Source: Toxotes chatareus (Eukaryota; Chordata; Actinopteri; Toxotidae). Taken from it: 64,000 nt of DNA. The position numbers and the translations under genes are program-made. The stretch covers positions 11,235,950-11,299,949 of the forward strand of contig CM028893.1 of NCBI GenBank assembly GCA_016801885.1. The letters are read 5' to 3'. This document shows, piece by piece, positions 1-15,000 of this stretch. Numbering within the stretch: the stretch's first letter is position 1; every line of letters starts with the position of its first letter. The notes under the pieces are model-generated. The model had not been told where the DNA came from and searched no databases. It saw only the letters and a list, made by a program, of their open reading frames with translations.

Positions 1-3000
1 TTTATGACATTTTGAGGTCGAAAAATTTTTTTTGACTTTTTGCCCGAAAAAAGCGGCATACTATACTATGGCGTTTTTTTTATGACATTTGAGGTTTTTA
101 TGACTTTTTTTGAGAAAAAAAATTTTTGACTTTTTTATGAAAAAAAAACTTTTTTTATGACTTTATACATACTATATGGCGTTTTTTATGACATTTGAGG
201 TCGAAAAATTTTTTTTTGACTTTTTTGCCCGAAAAAAAGCGACATACTATACTATGATTTTTTTTTATGACATTTTGAGGTCGAAAAAATTTTTTTGACT
301 TTTTTGCCCGAAAAAAGCATACTATACTATACTATATACGATTTTTATGGCGTTTTTATGACATTTTTGAGGTCGAAAAAAATACTATTATGACGTTTTT
401 ATGACATTTGAGGTCGAAAAAAATTTTGACTTTTGCCGAAAAAAAGCGACATACTATACTATGGCGTTTTTTATGACATTTGAGGTCAAAAAATTTTGAC
501 TTTTTTTGCCGAAAAAAAATATACTATACTATGGCGTTTTTTTTTATGACATTTGAGGTCGAAAAATTTTTTGACTTTTTGCCGAAAAAAGCGACATACT
601 ATACTATACTATGGCGTTTTTATGACATTTTGAGGTCAAAAAAATTTTTGACTTTTTTTGCCCGAAAAAAGCGGCATACTATACTATGGCGTTTTTTTAT
701 GACATTTTGGTCGAAAAATTTTTACTTTTTTTGAAAAAAAACGGCATACTTTTAGCGTTTTTATGACTTTTTTGGTCGAAAAATTTTTTGACTTTTTACA
801 TACTATACTATGGCGTTTTTATGATGATTTTGAGGTCGAAAAATTTTTTGACTTTTTTGCCGAAAAAGCGACATACTATACTATACTATAGCGTTTTTTA
901 TGACATTTTGAGTCGAAAAATTTTTGACTTTTTTTGCCCGAAAAAAAGCGACATACTATACTATGCGTTTTTATGACATTTTTGGAGGAAAAAATTTTTT
1001 TGACTTTTTTTGCCCGAAAAAAGCATACATACTATACTATGACGTTTTTATGACATTTTGAGGTCAAAAAAAATTTTTGACTTTTTTTGCCCGAAAAAAG
1101 CGGCATACATACTATACTATGGCGTTTTTATGACATTTTGAGGTCGAAAAAAAAATTTTTGACTTTTTTGAAAAAAAAGCGACATACTATACTATGGCGT
1201 TTTTTATGACATTTTGAGGTCGAAAAAAATTTTTGACTTTTTGCCCGAAAAAAGAAAAATACTATACTATGACGTTTTTTTTGTCGAAAAATTTTTGAAG
1301 CCGAAAACATACTATACTATACGTTTTTATGACGTTTTATTTGAGGTCGAAAAATTTTTTTTGACTTTTTTGCCGAAAAAAAAGCATACTATACTATACT
1401 ATTATGCGTTTTTATGACATTTTGAGGTCGAAAATTTTTTTGACTTTTTTTTGCGACCGAAAAAAGCGACATACTATACTATAGCGTTTTTATGACTTTT
1501 TGAGGCGAAAAAAATTTTTGACTTTTTTTTTGCCCGAAAAAAGCGACATACTATACTATGGCGTTTTTATTGAGGTCAAAAAAAATTTTGACTTTTTTTT
1601 GAGCGGTCTATAAAATGGCGTTTTTTTGACTTTTTGAGGTCGAAAAAATTTTTGACTTTTTTATACTATACATATATACTATACTATAGCGTTTTTTATG
1701 ACATTTTGAGGTCGAAAAAAATTTTGACTTTTTTGCCCGAAAAAAGCGACATACTATACTATAGCGTTTTTTTATGTTTTTTGAGGTCAAAAAAATTTTT
1801 GACTTTTTTTGCCGAAAAAAGCGACACATACTATACTATACTATGGCGTTTTTATGACATTTTGAGGTCGAAAAAATTTTTGACTTTTTTGCCGAAAAAA
1901 AAGCATACATACTATACTATGGCGTTTTTTATGACATTTTGAGGTCGAAAAATTTTTTGACTTTTTTTGCCGAAAAAAAAGCGGCTATACTATACTATGA
2001 CTTTTGAGGTTTTTTTTTATGACATTTTGAGGTTTTTTAAAAAATTTTTGACTTTTTTTGCCCGAAAAAAAAAGCGGCATACTATACTATGGCGTTTTTT
2101 TATGACATTTGAGGTCGAAAAATTTTTTTGACTTTTTTGCCGAAAAAAGCGGCATACTATACTATACGTTTTTATGACGTTTTTATGACATTTTGAGGTC
2201 GAAAAAATTTTTTGACTTTTTTGCCCGAAAAAAAGCGACATACTATACTATAGCGTTTTTTTATGACATTTTGAGGTCGAAAAAATTTTTGACTTTTTTT
2301 GCCGAAAAAAAAAGCATACTATACTATACTACGCGTTTTATGAGTTTTTTTTGAGGTCGAAAAAATTTTGACTTTTTTTGCCGAAAAAGCGACATACTAT
2401 ACTATAGCGTTTTTATGACATTTGAGGTCGAAAAATTTTTTTTGAGGCATATTTTTTGCGTTTTTTATGACATTTTGAGGTCGAAAATACTATTGACTTT
2501 TATGCGAAAAAAGCAGCATATACTATTTATGGCGTTTTTATGACATTTTGAGGTCAAAAAAAAAATTTTGACTTTTTTGCCCGAAAAAAGCGACATACTA
2601 TACTATGGCGTTTTTTATGACATTTTGAGGTCGAAAAAAAATTTTTGACTTTTTTTTGCCCGAAAAAAAGCGGCATACTATACTATGGCGTTTATGACAT
2701 TTTGAGGTCGAAAAAAATTTTTGACTTTTTGCCCGAAAAAGCGCATACATACTATACTATGGCGTTTTTTATGACATTTTGAGTCGAAAAATTTTTTTGA
2801 CTTTTTGCCGAAAAAAAGCATACTATACTATACTATGGCGTTTTTATGACATTTTGAGGTCGAAAAAATTTTGACTTTTTGCCCGAAAAAAGCGCATACT
2901 ATACTATGGCGTTTTTATGACATTTTGAGGTCAAAAAAAATTTTTGACTTTTTGCCCGAAAAAAGCGACATACTATACTATAGCGCGTTTTTATGCGTTT

Positions 3001-6000
3001 TTTTGACAGGTCGAAAAAAATTTTGACTTTTTTGCCCGAAAAAAGCGGCATACTATACTATACTATGGCGTTTTTATGACATTTTGAGGTCGAAAAAATT
3101 TTTTGACTTTTTTTGAAAAAAGCGGCATACTATACTATATTTTTTATGACATTTTGAGGTCGAAAAAATTTTTGACTTTTTGCCCGAAAAAAGCGACATA
3201 CTATACTATGCGTTTTTTATGACATTTTGAGGTCGAAAAATTTTTTGACTTTTTGCCGAAAAAAGCGCATACTATACTATGGCGTTTTTTATATTTTGAG
3301 GTCGAAAAAATTTTTGACTTTTTGCGAAAAAAGCATACTATACTATAGCGTTTTTATGAGTTTTTATGACTTTTTTGAAAAAAAAATTTTTTGACTTTTT
3401 TTGCCGAAAAAAAGCGACATATACTATACTATGGCGTTTTTTTTATGACATTTGAGGTCGAAAAAATTTTGACTTTTTGCCGAAAAAAAAAGCGACATAC
3501 TATACTATGGCGTTTTTATGACATTTTGAGGTCGAAAAAATTTTGACTTTTTTGCCCGAAAAAAAGCGATATACTATACTATGGCGTTTTTTATGATTTT
3601 GAGGTGAAAAAAAAAAAAAACTATACTATGCGTTTTTTGACATTTTGAGGTCGAAAAAATTTTGACTTTTTGCCGAAAAAAACATACTATACTATGGCGT
3701 TTTTTTTTTTATGACATTTTGAGGTCGAAAAAAATTTTGACTTTTTTTGCCGAAAAAAGCGACATACTATACTATGGCGTTTTTTTATGACATTTTGAGG
3801 TCGAAAAAAATTTTTGACTTTTTTTGCCGAAAAAAAGCATACATACTATACTATGGCGTTTTTTATGACATTTTGAGGTCGAAAAATTTTTTGACTTTTT
3901 TGCCCGAAAAAAGCGACATACTATACTATGGCGTTTTTTTTATGACATTTTGAGGTCGAAAAAAATTTTGACTTTTTTGCCGAAAAAGCGGCATACTATA
4001 CTATGGCGTTTTTTATGACATTTTGAGGTCGAAAAATTTTTTGACTTTTTTGCCGAAAAAAGCGACATACTATACTATAGCGTTTTTTTTATGACATTTT
4101 GAGGTCGAAAAAATTTTTGACTTTTTTGCCCGAAAAAAAGCGACATACTATACTATGGCGTTTTTATGACATTTTGAGTCGAAAAAATTTTTTTGACTTT
4201 TTTTGCCGAAAAAAGCGACATACTATACTATGTTTTTTTTATGACATTTGAGGTCGAAAAAATTTTTGACTTTTTGCCGAAAAAAGGTCATACTATACTA
4301 TGGCGTTTTTATGACATTTTGAGGAAAAAACTTTTTTGACTTTTTTTGCCCGAAAAAAAGCGACATACTATACTATGGCGTTTTATTTTTTATGACATTT
4401 TGAGGTCAAAAAAAATTTGACTTTTTTTATACCGCGTTTTTATGACATTTGAGGTCGAAAAAAACTTTTTTGCCGAAAAAAAAGCGACATACTATACTAT
4501 GGCGTTTTTTTTTTTATGACATTTTGAGGTCGAAAAAATTTTTGACATACATACTATACTATAGCGTTTTTATGACATTTTTTTGACCCTTTTTGAAAAA
4601 AAAACTATACTATGACTTTATACTATGGCGACATACTTACTATAGCGACATTTTTTATGACATTTTGAGGTCAAAAAAAATTTTTGACTTTTTTTGCCGA
4701 AAAAAAGCATACATACTATACTATGGCGTTTTTTATGACATTTTGAGGTCAAAAAAAATTTTGACTTTTTTGCCCGAAAAAAAGCGGCATACTATACTAT
4801 GGCGTTTTTATGACATTTTGAGGTCGAAAAAATTTTTTGACTTTTTTGCGAAAAAAAAAAGCATACTATACTATACTATGGCGTTTTTATGACATTTTGA
4901 GGTCGAAAAAAATTTTTGACTTTTTGCCCGAAAAAAGCGACTATACTATACTATACGTTTTTTTATTTTTATGACATTTTTGGTTTTTTTTTTTTTTTTT
5001 TTGAAAAAGCGGCATACTATACTATATGGCTATTTTTATGACATTTTGAGGTCGAAAAAATTTTTGACTTTTTTGCCCGAAAAAAGCGGCATACTATACT
5101 ATGGCGTTTTTTATGATTTTTTTGAGGTGAAAAAAAAAATTTTTGACTTTTTTGCCGAAAAAAGCGACATACTATACTATGGCGTTTTTATGACATTTTG
5201 AGGTCGAAAAAAAATTTTGACTTTTTTGCCCGAAAAAAGCGCCATATACTATACTATTTTATTTGAGGTTTTTATGACTTTTTGAGGTCGAAAAAAAACT
5301 TTATGACGTTTTTTTTTTGCCGAAATTTTTTTGACTTTTTACTATACTATACTATACTATGCGTTTTTTATTTTTTTTATGACATTTGAGGTCGAAAAAA
5401 TTTTTGACTTTTTGCCCGAAAAAAGCGACGCGCATACTATACTATGGCGTTTTTTATGACGTTTTTTTTGAGGTCGAAAAAAATTTTGACTTTTTTTGCC
5501 CGAAAAAGCGCCATACTATACTATAGCGTTTTTTATGGCGTTTTTTGAGGTTTGAAAAATTTTTGACTTTTTGCGAAATTTTACTATACTATACTATACG
5601 TTTTGACTTTTTATGACATTTGAAATTTTGAAAAAAAAAAGCGACTACTATACTATAGCGTTTTTTATGACATTTTGAGGTCAAATATACTATACTATGG
5701 CGTTTTTTTTATGACATTTTGAGGTCGAAAAAAATTTTGACTTTTTTGCCCGAAAAAAGCGACATACTATACTATACTATAGCGTTTTTATGACATTTTG
5801 AGGTCGAAAAAATTTTTTGACTTTTTTGCCCGAAAAAAAGCGACATACTATACTATGGCGTTTTTTTATGACATTTTGAGGTCGAAAAAATTTTTGACTT
5901 TTTTTGCCGAAAAAAAAGCGCATACTATACTATACTATGGCGTTTTTTATGACATTTTGAGGTCGAAAAAATTTTTTGACTTTTTTGCCGAAAAAAGCGA

Positions 6001-9000
6001 CATACTATACTATGGCGTTTTTTTTTATGACATTTTGAGGTCGAAAAAATTTTTGACTTTTTTTTTGCCCATACTAAACTAAGCGACATACTATACTATG
6101 ACTTTTTTTTTTATGACATTTTGAGGTCGAAAAAATTTTTGACTTTTTGCCCGAAAAAAGCGACATACTATACTATAGCGTTTTTTTTATGACATTTTGA
6201 GGTCGAAAAAATTTTGACTTTTTTTGCCGAAAAAAAAGCGGCATACTATACTATAGTTTTTTTTTTATGACGTTTTTTGACATTCGAAAAAAAAAATTTT
6301 GACTTTTTTGCCCGAAAAAAGCGACATACTATACTATAGCGTTTTTTATGACATTTTGAGGTCGAAAAAAATTTTTGACTTTTTTGCCCGAAAAAAGCGA
6401 CATACTATACTATGGCGTTTTTATTTTTATGACATTTTTGAGGTCAAATTTTTTTTGACTTTTTTGCCGAAAAAAAGCATACTATACTATACGTTTTTAT
6501 GACTATTGCGTCGAAAAAATTTTTTTTATGACATTTGAGGTACTATACTATGGCGTTTTTTTGATTTTTTGAGGTCGAAAAAAAGCGGCATACTATACTA
6601 TGGCGTTTTTATGACATTTTGAGGTCGAAAAAAATTTTGACTTTTTTTGCGAAAAAAAAAAAAAGCGACATACTATACTATGGCGTTTTTTATGACATTT
6701 TGAGGTCAAAAAATTTTTGACTTTTTTTTTGCCGAAAAAAGCGACATACTATACTATGGCGTTTTTATGACATTTTGATTTGGTCGAAAAAAATTTTTTG
6801 ACTTTTTTTTTGCCCGAAAAAAGCAGCATACATACTATACTATGGCGTTTTTTATGACATTTTGAGGTCGAAAAAATTTTTTGACTTTTGCCCGAAAAAA
6901 AGCGGCATACTATACTATGGCGTTTTTATGACATTTTTGACCGAAAAATTTTTGACTTTTTTGCCGAAAAAAAGCATACATACTATACTATGGCGTTTTT
7001 TTATGACATTTTGAGGTCGAAAAAAATTTTTGACTTTTTTGCCGAAAAAAAAAGCGGCATACTATACGTTTTTATGACATTTTTACTATACTATTTTTTA
7101 TGACATTTGAGGTCGAAAAAAAAATTTTGACTTTTTGCCGAAAAAAAGCGACATACTATACTATAGCGTTTTTTTATGACATTTTGAGGTCGAAAAAATT
7201 TTTGACTTTTTTGCCGAAAAAAAGCGCATACTATACTATACTATGGCGTTTTTTATGACATTTGAGGTCGAAAAAATTTTTGACTTTTTGGCGAAAAAAA
7301 AAAAGCGACATACTATACTATATGGCGTTTTTATGACTTTTTTGAATCGAAAATTTTATGACTTTTTTGAAAAAAAAAAAAATACTATACTATGACGTTT
7401 TTATTTTGACATTTGGTCGAAAAATTTTTTGACTTTTTTGCCGAAAAAAGCGACTATACTATACTATGGCGTTTTTTATGACATTTTGAGGTGAAAAATT
7501 TTTGACTTTTTGCCGAAAAAAATTTTGACTTTTTGACATTTGAGGTCGAAAAATTTTTTGACTTTTTGACATACTATATACTATGGCGTTTTTTATGACA
7601 TTTTGAGGTCGAAAAATTTTTTTGACTTTTTGCCCGAAAAAAAGCGACATACTATACTATGGCGTTTTTTATGACATTTTGAGGTCGAAAAAAATTTTGA
7701 CTTTTTTGCCCGAAAAAAGCGACATACTATACTATGGCGTTTTTTATGACATTTTGAGGTCGAAAAAATTTTTTGACTTTTTTGCCCGCAAAAATACTAT
7801 ACTATACTATGGCGTTTTTATGACATTTTGAGGTCGAAAAAATTTTTGACTTTTTTGCCCGAAAAAAGCGCATACATACTATACTATGGCGTTTTTTTAT
7901 GACATTTGAGGTCGAAAATTTTTTGACTTTTTGCCGAAAAAAAAATACTATACTATAGCGTTTTTTATGACATTTGAGGTCGAAAAAAAATTTTGACTTT
8001 TTGCCGAAAAAATACATACTACTATACTATAGCGTTTTATGACATTTTGAGGTCGAAAAATTTTTGACTTTTTTGACTTTTTTACTATACTAAAGCGTTT
8101 TTTATGACATTTATACTATACTTTTATGATTTTTTTATGACGTTTTTTTGATTTTGAAAAAAAATTTTTTTGACTTTTTGCCCGAAAAAAGCGACATACT
8201 ATACTATGGCGTTTTTATTTTTTATGACATTTTGAGGTCGAAAAAAAAATTTTGACTTTTTTTTGGCGAAAAAAGCGGCATACTATACTATGGCGTTTTT
8301 TATGACATTTGAGGTCGAAAAAAATTTTGACTTTTGCCGAAAAAAAGCGACATACTATACTATACTATGGCGTTTTTTATGACATTTGAGGTTTTTTTTT
8401 TGACTTTTTTGCCGAAAAATTTTGGCATACTATACTATGGCGTTTTTTGATTTTGACATTTTGAGTCGAAAAAAATTTTGACTTTTTTTGCCGAAAAAAA
8501 AAGCGCATACTATACTATAGCGTTTTTTTATGACATTTTGAGGTCGAAAAAAAAATTTTGACTTTTTGCCCGAAAAAAAGCGCGACATACTATACTATGG
8601 CGTTTTTTATGACATTTGAGGTCGAAAAAAATTTTTGACTTTTTTGCCGAAAAAAGCGCGCATACTATACTATACGTTTTTTATGACTTTTTTTTTGATG
8701 ACATTTTGAGTTTTTATGAAAAAAAGGTCGAAAAAATTTTGACTTTTTGCCGAAAAAAAGCATACATACTATACTATGGCGTTTTTTATGACATTTTTGA
8801 GGTCAAAAAAATTTTTGACTTTTTTTTGAAAAAAAAAAGCGCGCATACTATACTATATGGCGTTTTTTTATGACATTTGAGGTCGAAAAAATTTTTGACT
8901 TTTTTGCCCGAAAAAAGCGACATACTATACTATGGCGTTTTTTATGACATTTTGAGGTCGAAAAAATTTTGACTTTTTTGCCCGAAAAAAAAGCAGCATA

Positions 9001-12000
9001 CTATACTATACGTTTTATATGTTTTTTATGACATTTGAGGTCGAAAAAATTTTTGACTTTTTTGCCGAAAAAAACGACATACTATACTATGGCGTTTTTA
9101 TGACATTTGAGTCGAAAAAATTTTTTTGACTTTTTTGCCCGAAAAAAGCATACATACTATACTATGGCGTTTTTTATGACATTTTGAGGTCGAAAAAACA
9201 TTTTGAGGTCGAAAAAAACTTTTGACGTTTTTTTGACATTTTGAGGTCGAAAAAATTTTGACTTTTTACCCGAAAAATACTATACTATGGCGTTTTTATG
9301 ACATTTTGAGGTCGAAAAAAATTTTGACTTTTTGCCCGAAAAAAAAGCATACTATACTATACTATGGACGTTTTTTTATGACATTTTGAGGTCGAAAAAA
9401 TTTTTTGACTTTTTGCCGAAAAAAAGCATACTATACTATACTATGGCGTTTTTTATGATTTTTTTGAGGTCGAAAAAAATTTTTGACTTTTTTGCCCGAA
9501 AAAAGCGACATACTATACTATGGCGTTTTTATGACATTTTGAGGTCAAAAAAATTTTGACTTTTTTGCCGAAAAAAGCAGCATACTATACTATGGCGTTT
9601 TTATGACATTTTGAGGTCAAAAAAAAATTTTTGACTTTTTGCCCGAAAAAAGCGACATACTATACTATGGCGTTTTTTTTTTTATGACATTTTGAGGTCG
9701 AAAAAAAATTTTTGACTTTTTTTGCCCGAAAAAAAAGCGACATACTATACTATAGCGTTTTTTTTATGACATTTTGAGGTCGAAAAAATTTTTTGACTTT
9801 TTTTGCCGAAAAAAAAGCGACATACTATACTATGGCGTTTTTTTATGACATTTTGAAAAAAAATTTTGACTTTTGGCCGAAAAAAAAAAAATTTTGACGT
9901 TTTTTATTTTTGTCCGAAAAATTTTGACTTTTTGCCGCACTATACTATACTATACTATGGTAAAAAAAATTTTTTTTTTAAAAAGCGACATTTTATGATT
10001 TTTTTTTGAGGTCGAAAAAAATTTTTGACTTTTTGCCCGAAAAAAGCGACATACTATACTATGGCGTTTTTATGACATTTTGAGGTCAAAAAAATTTTTG
10101 ACTTTTTGCCCGAAAAAAGCGACATACTATACTATAGCGTTTTTTTTATGACATTTTGAGGTCGAAAAATTTTTTGACTTTTTTGCGAAAAAAAAGACGC
10201 ATACTGGATTTTATATGACTATGGCGTTTTTATGACATTTTGAGGTCGAAAAAAATTTTGACGTTTTTTTGACATTTGAAAAATTTTTTGACTTTTACTA
10301 TACTATACTATACTATGACGTTTTTTTATGACATTTTGAGGTCGAAAAAAATTTTTGACTTTTTTGCCGAAAAAAAAGCATACCATACTATACTATGAAT
10401 TTTTTTTATGACATTTTGAGGTCGAAATTTTTTTGACTTTTTTGCCGAAAAAAAAGCATACTATACTATGGCGTTTTTATGACATTTGAGGTCGAAAAAA
10501 TACTATTTTGCGAAAAAAGCGACATTTTTACTATGGCGTTTTTTGACATTTTGGTCGAAAAAAATTTTTTGACTTTTTTGCCCGAAAAAAATACATACTA
10601 TACTATGGCGTTTTTTATGACATTTTGAGGTCGAAAAAAAATTTTTTGACTTTTTTTGCCCGAAAAAAGCGACATACTATACTATGGCGTTTTTATGACA
10701 TTTTGAGGTCGAAAAAAATTTTTGACTTTTTTTGCCGAAAAAAGCGACATACTATACTATGGCGCGTTTTTTATGACATTTGAGGTCGAAAAAAAATTTT
10801 TGACTTTTTGCCCGAAAAAACGCATACTATACTATACGTTTTTATGACGTTTTTTTATGACATTTTGAGGTCGAAAAAAATTTTGACTTTTGCCAAAAAA
10901 AAGCGACATACTATACTATGCGTTTTTATGACATTTTGAGGTTGAAAAAAATTTTTTTTTTTTGCCCGAAAAAAAGCGACATACTATACTATGGCGTTTT
11001 TTATGACTTTTTGACATCGAAAAAAATTTTTTGACTTTTTTTGCCCGAAAAAAGCGACATACTATACTATGGCGTTTTTTTTTATGACATTTTGAGGTCG
11101 AAAAACTTTTTTTGACCATTTTTTGGCGTTTTTTATGACATTTGAGTCGAAAAAAATATTTTACTTTTTTGCCTAAAAGCGACTTTTTATGATTTTTTTG
11201 AGGTTTGAAAAAAAATTTTGACTTTTTTTGCCGAAAAAAGCGACAACTATACTATGGCGTTTTTTATGACATTTTGAGGTCGAAAAAAAATTTTGACTTT
11301 TTGCCGAAAAAAAGCAGCACTATACTATACGTTACTATGACATTTTTTTATGACATTTTGAGGTCGAAAAAATTTTTTGACTTTTTTGCCGAAAAAAGCT
11401 ACATACTATACTATGGCGTTTTTATGACTTTTGAGGTCGAAAAAAAATTTTGACTTTTTTGCCGAAAAAAGCGCATACTATACTATACTATGGCGTTTTT
11501 TATGACATTTTGAGGTCGAAAAAAATTTTTGACTTTTTGCCCGAAAAAAGCGACATACTATACTATGGCGTTTTTTATGACATTTTGAGGTCGAAAAAAA
11601 TTTTGACTTTTTGCCGAAAAAGCATACATACTATACTATACTATGACGTTTTTATGACATTTTGAGGTCGAAAAAATTTTTGACTTTTTTGCGAAATATA
11701 CATACTATACTATGACGTTTTTTATGACATTTTGAGGTCGAAAAAAATTTTTGACTTTTTTGCCGAAAAAAGCGGCATACTATACTATAGCGTTTTTATG
11801 ACATTTTGAGGTCGAAAAAATTTTTTTTTTTTGCCGAAAAAAAACATACTATAGCATACTATACTATGGCGTTTTTATGACGTTTTTTATGACATTTTGA
11901 GGTCGAAAAAAATTTTGACTTTTTTTGCCCGAAAAAAAAGCGACATACTATACTATGGCGTTTTTTATGACATTTGAGGTCGAAAAAAATTTTTGACTTT

Positions 12001-15000
12001 TTGCCGAAAAAAAAAGCGCCATACTATACTATGGCGTTTTTTTTTTTTATGACATTTTGAGGTGAAAAAAATTTTTGACTTTTTTGCCCGAAAAAAAACG
12101 GCATACTATACTATGACGTTTTTATGACATTTTGAGGTCGAAAAAATTTTGACTTTTTTGCCGAAAAAAACGCCATACTATACTATGGCGTTTTTATGAC
12201 ATTTTTTTTGACTTTGACATTTGAGGTCTATAAAAGCGTTTTTTTGACTTTTGAGGTCGAAAAAAATTTTGACTTTTTGCCGATACTATACTATACTATA
12301 CTATACGTTTTTATGACTTTTTGACATTTTGAGGAAAAATTTTTTTTGACTTTTTTTGCCGAAAAAAAAGCGACATACTATACTATGGCGTTTTTTATGA
12401 CATTTTGAGGTCGAAACATTTTTTTTTGACTTTTTTTGCGAAAAAAAAGCGCCATACTATACTATAGCGTTTTTATTTTTTATGACATTTTGAGGTCGAA
12501 AAAAATTTTGACTTTTTTGCCCGAAAAAAGCGACATACTATACTATACTATATTTTTTTTTTTTTTAAAATTTTTTGACTTTTTTGAGGTCGAAAAAATT
12601 TTGACTTTTTGGTCGAAAAAAAATTTTGAAAAACGCCGAAAAAACTATACTATACTATACTATTTTTTATGACATTTTGAGGTCGAAAAAAATTTTTTGA
12701 CTTTTTTGCCGAAAAAAACGACATACTATACTATATAGCGTTTTTATGACATTTTGAGGGTCAAAAAAATTTTTTTTTTTTTGCCGAAAAAAAGCACATA
12801 CTATACTATGGCGTTTTTTATGACATTTTGAGGTCGAAAAAATTTTTGACTTTTTGCCCGAAAAAAGCGACATACTATACTATACGTTTTTATGCGTTTT
12901 TTATGACATTTTGAGGTCGAAAAATTTTTTTTGACTTTTTTGCCCGAAAAAGCGACATACTATACTATGGCGTTTTTTTATGACATTTTGAGGTCGAAAA
13001 AAATTTTTTGACTTTTTTGCCCGAAAAAAAAGCATACATACTATACTATGGCGTTTTTTTATGACATTTTGAGGTCGAAAAATTTTTTTGACTTTTTGCC
13101 CGAAAAAAGCATATACTATACTATAGCGTTTTTTATGACATTTTGAGGTCGAAAAAAATTTTGACTTTTTGCCCGAAAAAAGCGCATACTATACTATACT
13201 ATATGCGTTTTTATGACATTTGAGGTCGAAAAAAATTTTTTTGACTTTTTTGCCGAAAAAAAAGCGCCATACTATACTATGGCGTTTTTATGACGTTTTT
13301 ATGATTTTTTTTGAGGTCGAAAAATTTTTTTTGACTTTTGAGGTCGAAAAATTTTGACGCCATACTATACTATATAGCGTTTTTTATGACATTTTGAGGT
13401 CGAAAAAAATTTTGACTTTTTGCCCGAAAAAAAGCGCCATACTATACTATACTTTTTATGACTTTTTTTTTTTATGACATTTTGAGGTCGAAAAAAATTT
13501 TGACGTTTTTTTGACATTTTGAGGTCGAAAAATTTTTGACTTTTTGCGAAAAAAAAAGCGACATACTATACTATGGCGTTTTTTTATGACATTTTGAGGT
13601 CGAAAAAAATTTTTTGACTTTTTGCCCGAAAAAAGCGACATACTATACTATACTTTATGCGTTTTTATGACATTTTGAGGTCGAAAAAAAATTTTGACTT
13701 TTTGCCCGAAAAAAAGCGACATACTATACTATGGCGTTTTTATGACTTTTTGACATTTGAAAAAAATTTTGACTTTTTTGCCGAAAAAAGCGGCATACTA
13801 TACTATGACGTTTTTTGACTTTTTATGACATTTTGAGGTCAAAAAAAATTTTGACTTTTTTGCCGAAAAAAAAGCGACATACTATACTATGACGTTTTTT
13901 TTATGACATTTTGAGGTCGAAAAAAAATTTTTGACTTTTTGTCCGAAAAAAAGCGCATACTATACTATATACTTTTAGCGTTTTTATGACATTTTGAGGT
14001 CGAAAAAATTTTGACTTTTTTTGCCGAAAAAGCGACATACTATACTATACTATGGCGCGTTTTTATGACATTTTGAGGTCGAAAAAAATTTTTTGACTTT
14101 TTTTTCGAAAAAAAAGCATACATACTATACTATGGCGTTTTTTTTTATGACATTTTGAGGTGAAAAAAAATTTTTGACTTTTTTGCCCGAAAAAAGCGAC
14201 ATACTATACTATGGCGTTTTTATGATTTTTTTATGACATTTTGAGGTCGAAAAAATTTTGACTTTTTTGCCGAAAAAAACGGCATACTATACTATACTAT
14301 GACGTTTTTTATGATGACATTTGAGGTCGAAAAAATTTTGACTTTTGCCCGAAAAAAGCGACATACTATACTATAGCGTTTTTTATTTTTGAGGTCGAAA
14401 AAATTTTGACTTTTTGCCGAAAAAGCGCGCCATACTATACTATGGCGTTTTTATTTTGACTTTTTTTTGACTTTTTGCGCGCCAAACTATATACTATACT
14501 ATGGCGTTTTTATGACGTTTTTATGACATTTTGAGGTCGAAAAATTTTTTTGACTTTTTTGCCGAAAAAGCATACTATACTATACTACGTTTTTATGCGT
14601 TTTATGACATTTTGAGGTCGAAAAAAAAATTTTGACTTTTTTGCCGAAAAAAGCGACATACTATACTATGGCGTTTTTATGACGTTTATGACATTTGAGG
14701 TCGAAAACATTTTTTGACTTTTTGCCGACATTTTTTGAGCTACTATACTAACGCGTTTTTATGAGCGTTTTTATGACAGGTCGAAAAAAATTTTGACTTT
14801 TTTGCGAAAAAAACGACATACTATACTATGGCGTTTTTTATGACATTTTGAGGTCGAAAAAAAATTTTGACTTTTTTGCCCGAAAAAAGCGCGACATACT
14901 ATACTATGGCGTTTTTATGACTTTTTATGACATTTTGAGGTCGAAAAAAAAATTTTGACTTTTTGCCGAAAAAAAGCATACTATACTATACTATGCGTTT
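1..15000 (+). repeat. Satellite zone 1: GGCG-start units, GCGACAT-type joints
   Basis: In this part the unit mostly begins GGCG after ACTATACTAT and ends GCGACAT or GCGGCAT, and the second arm is GCCCG or GCCG followed by A-runs. Homopolymer lengths are very uneven and many units are shortened. Boundaries between zones are gradual, so the right edge is approximate. Confidence 0.7.
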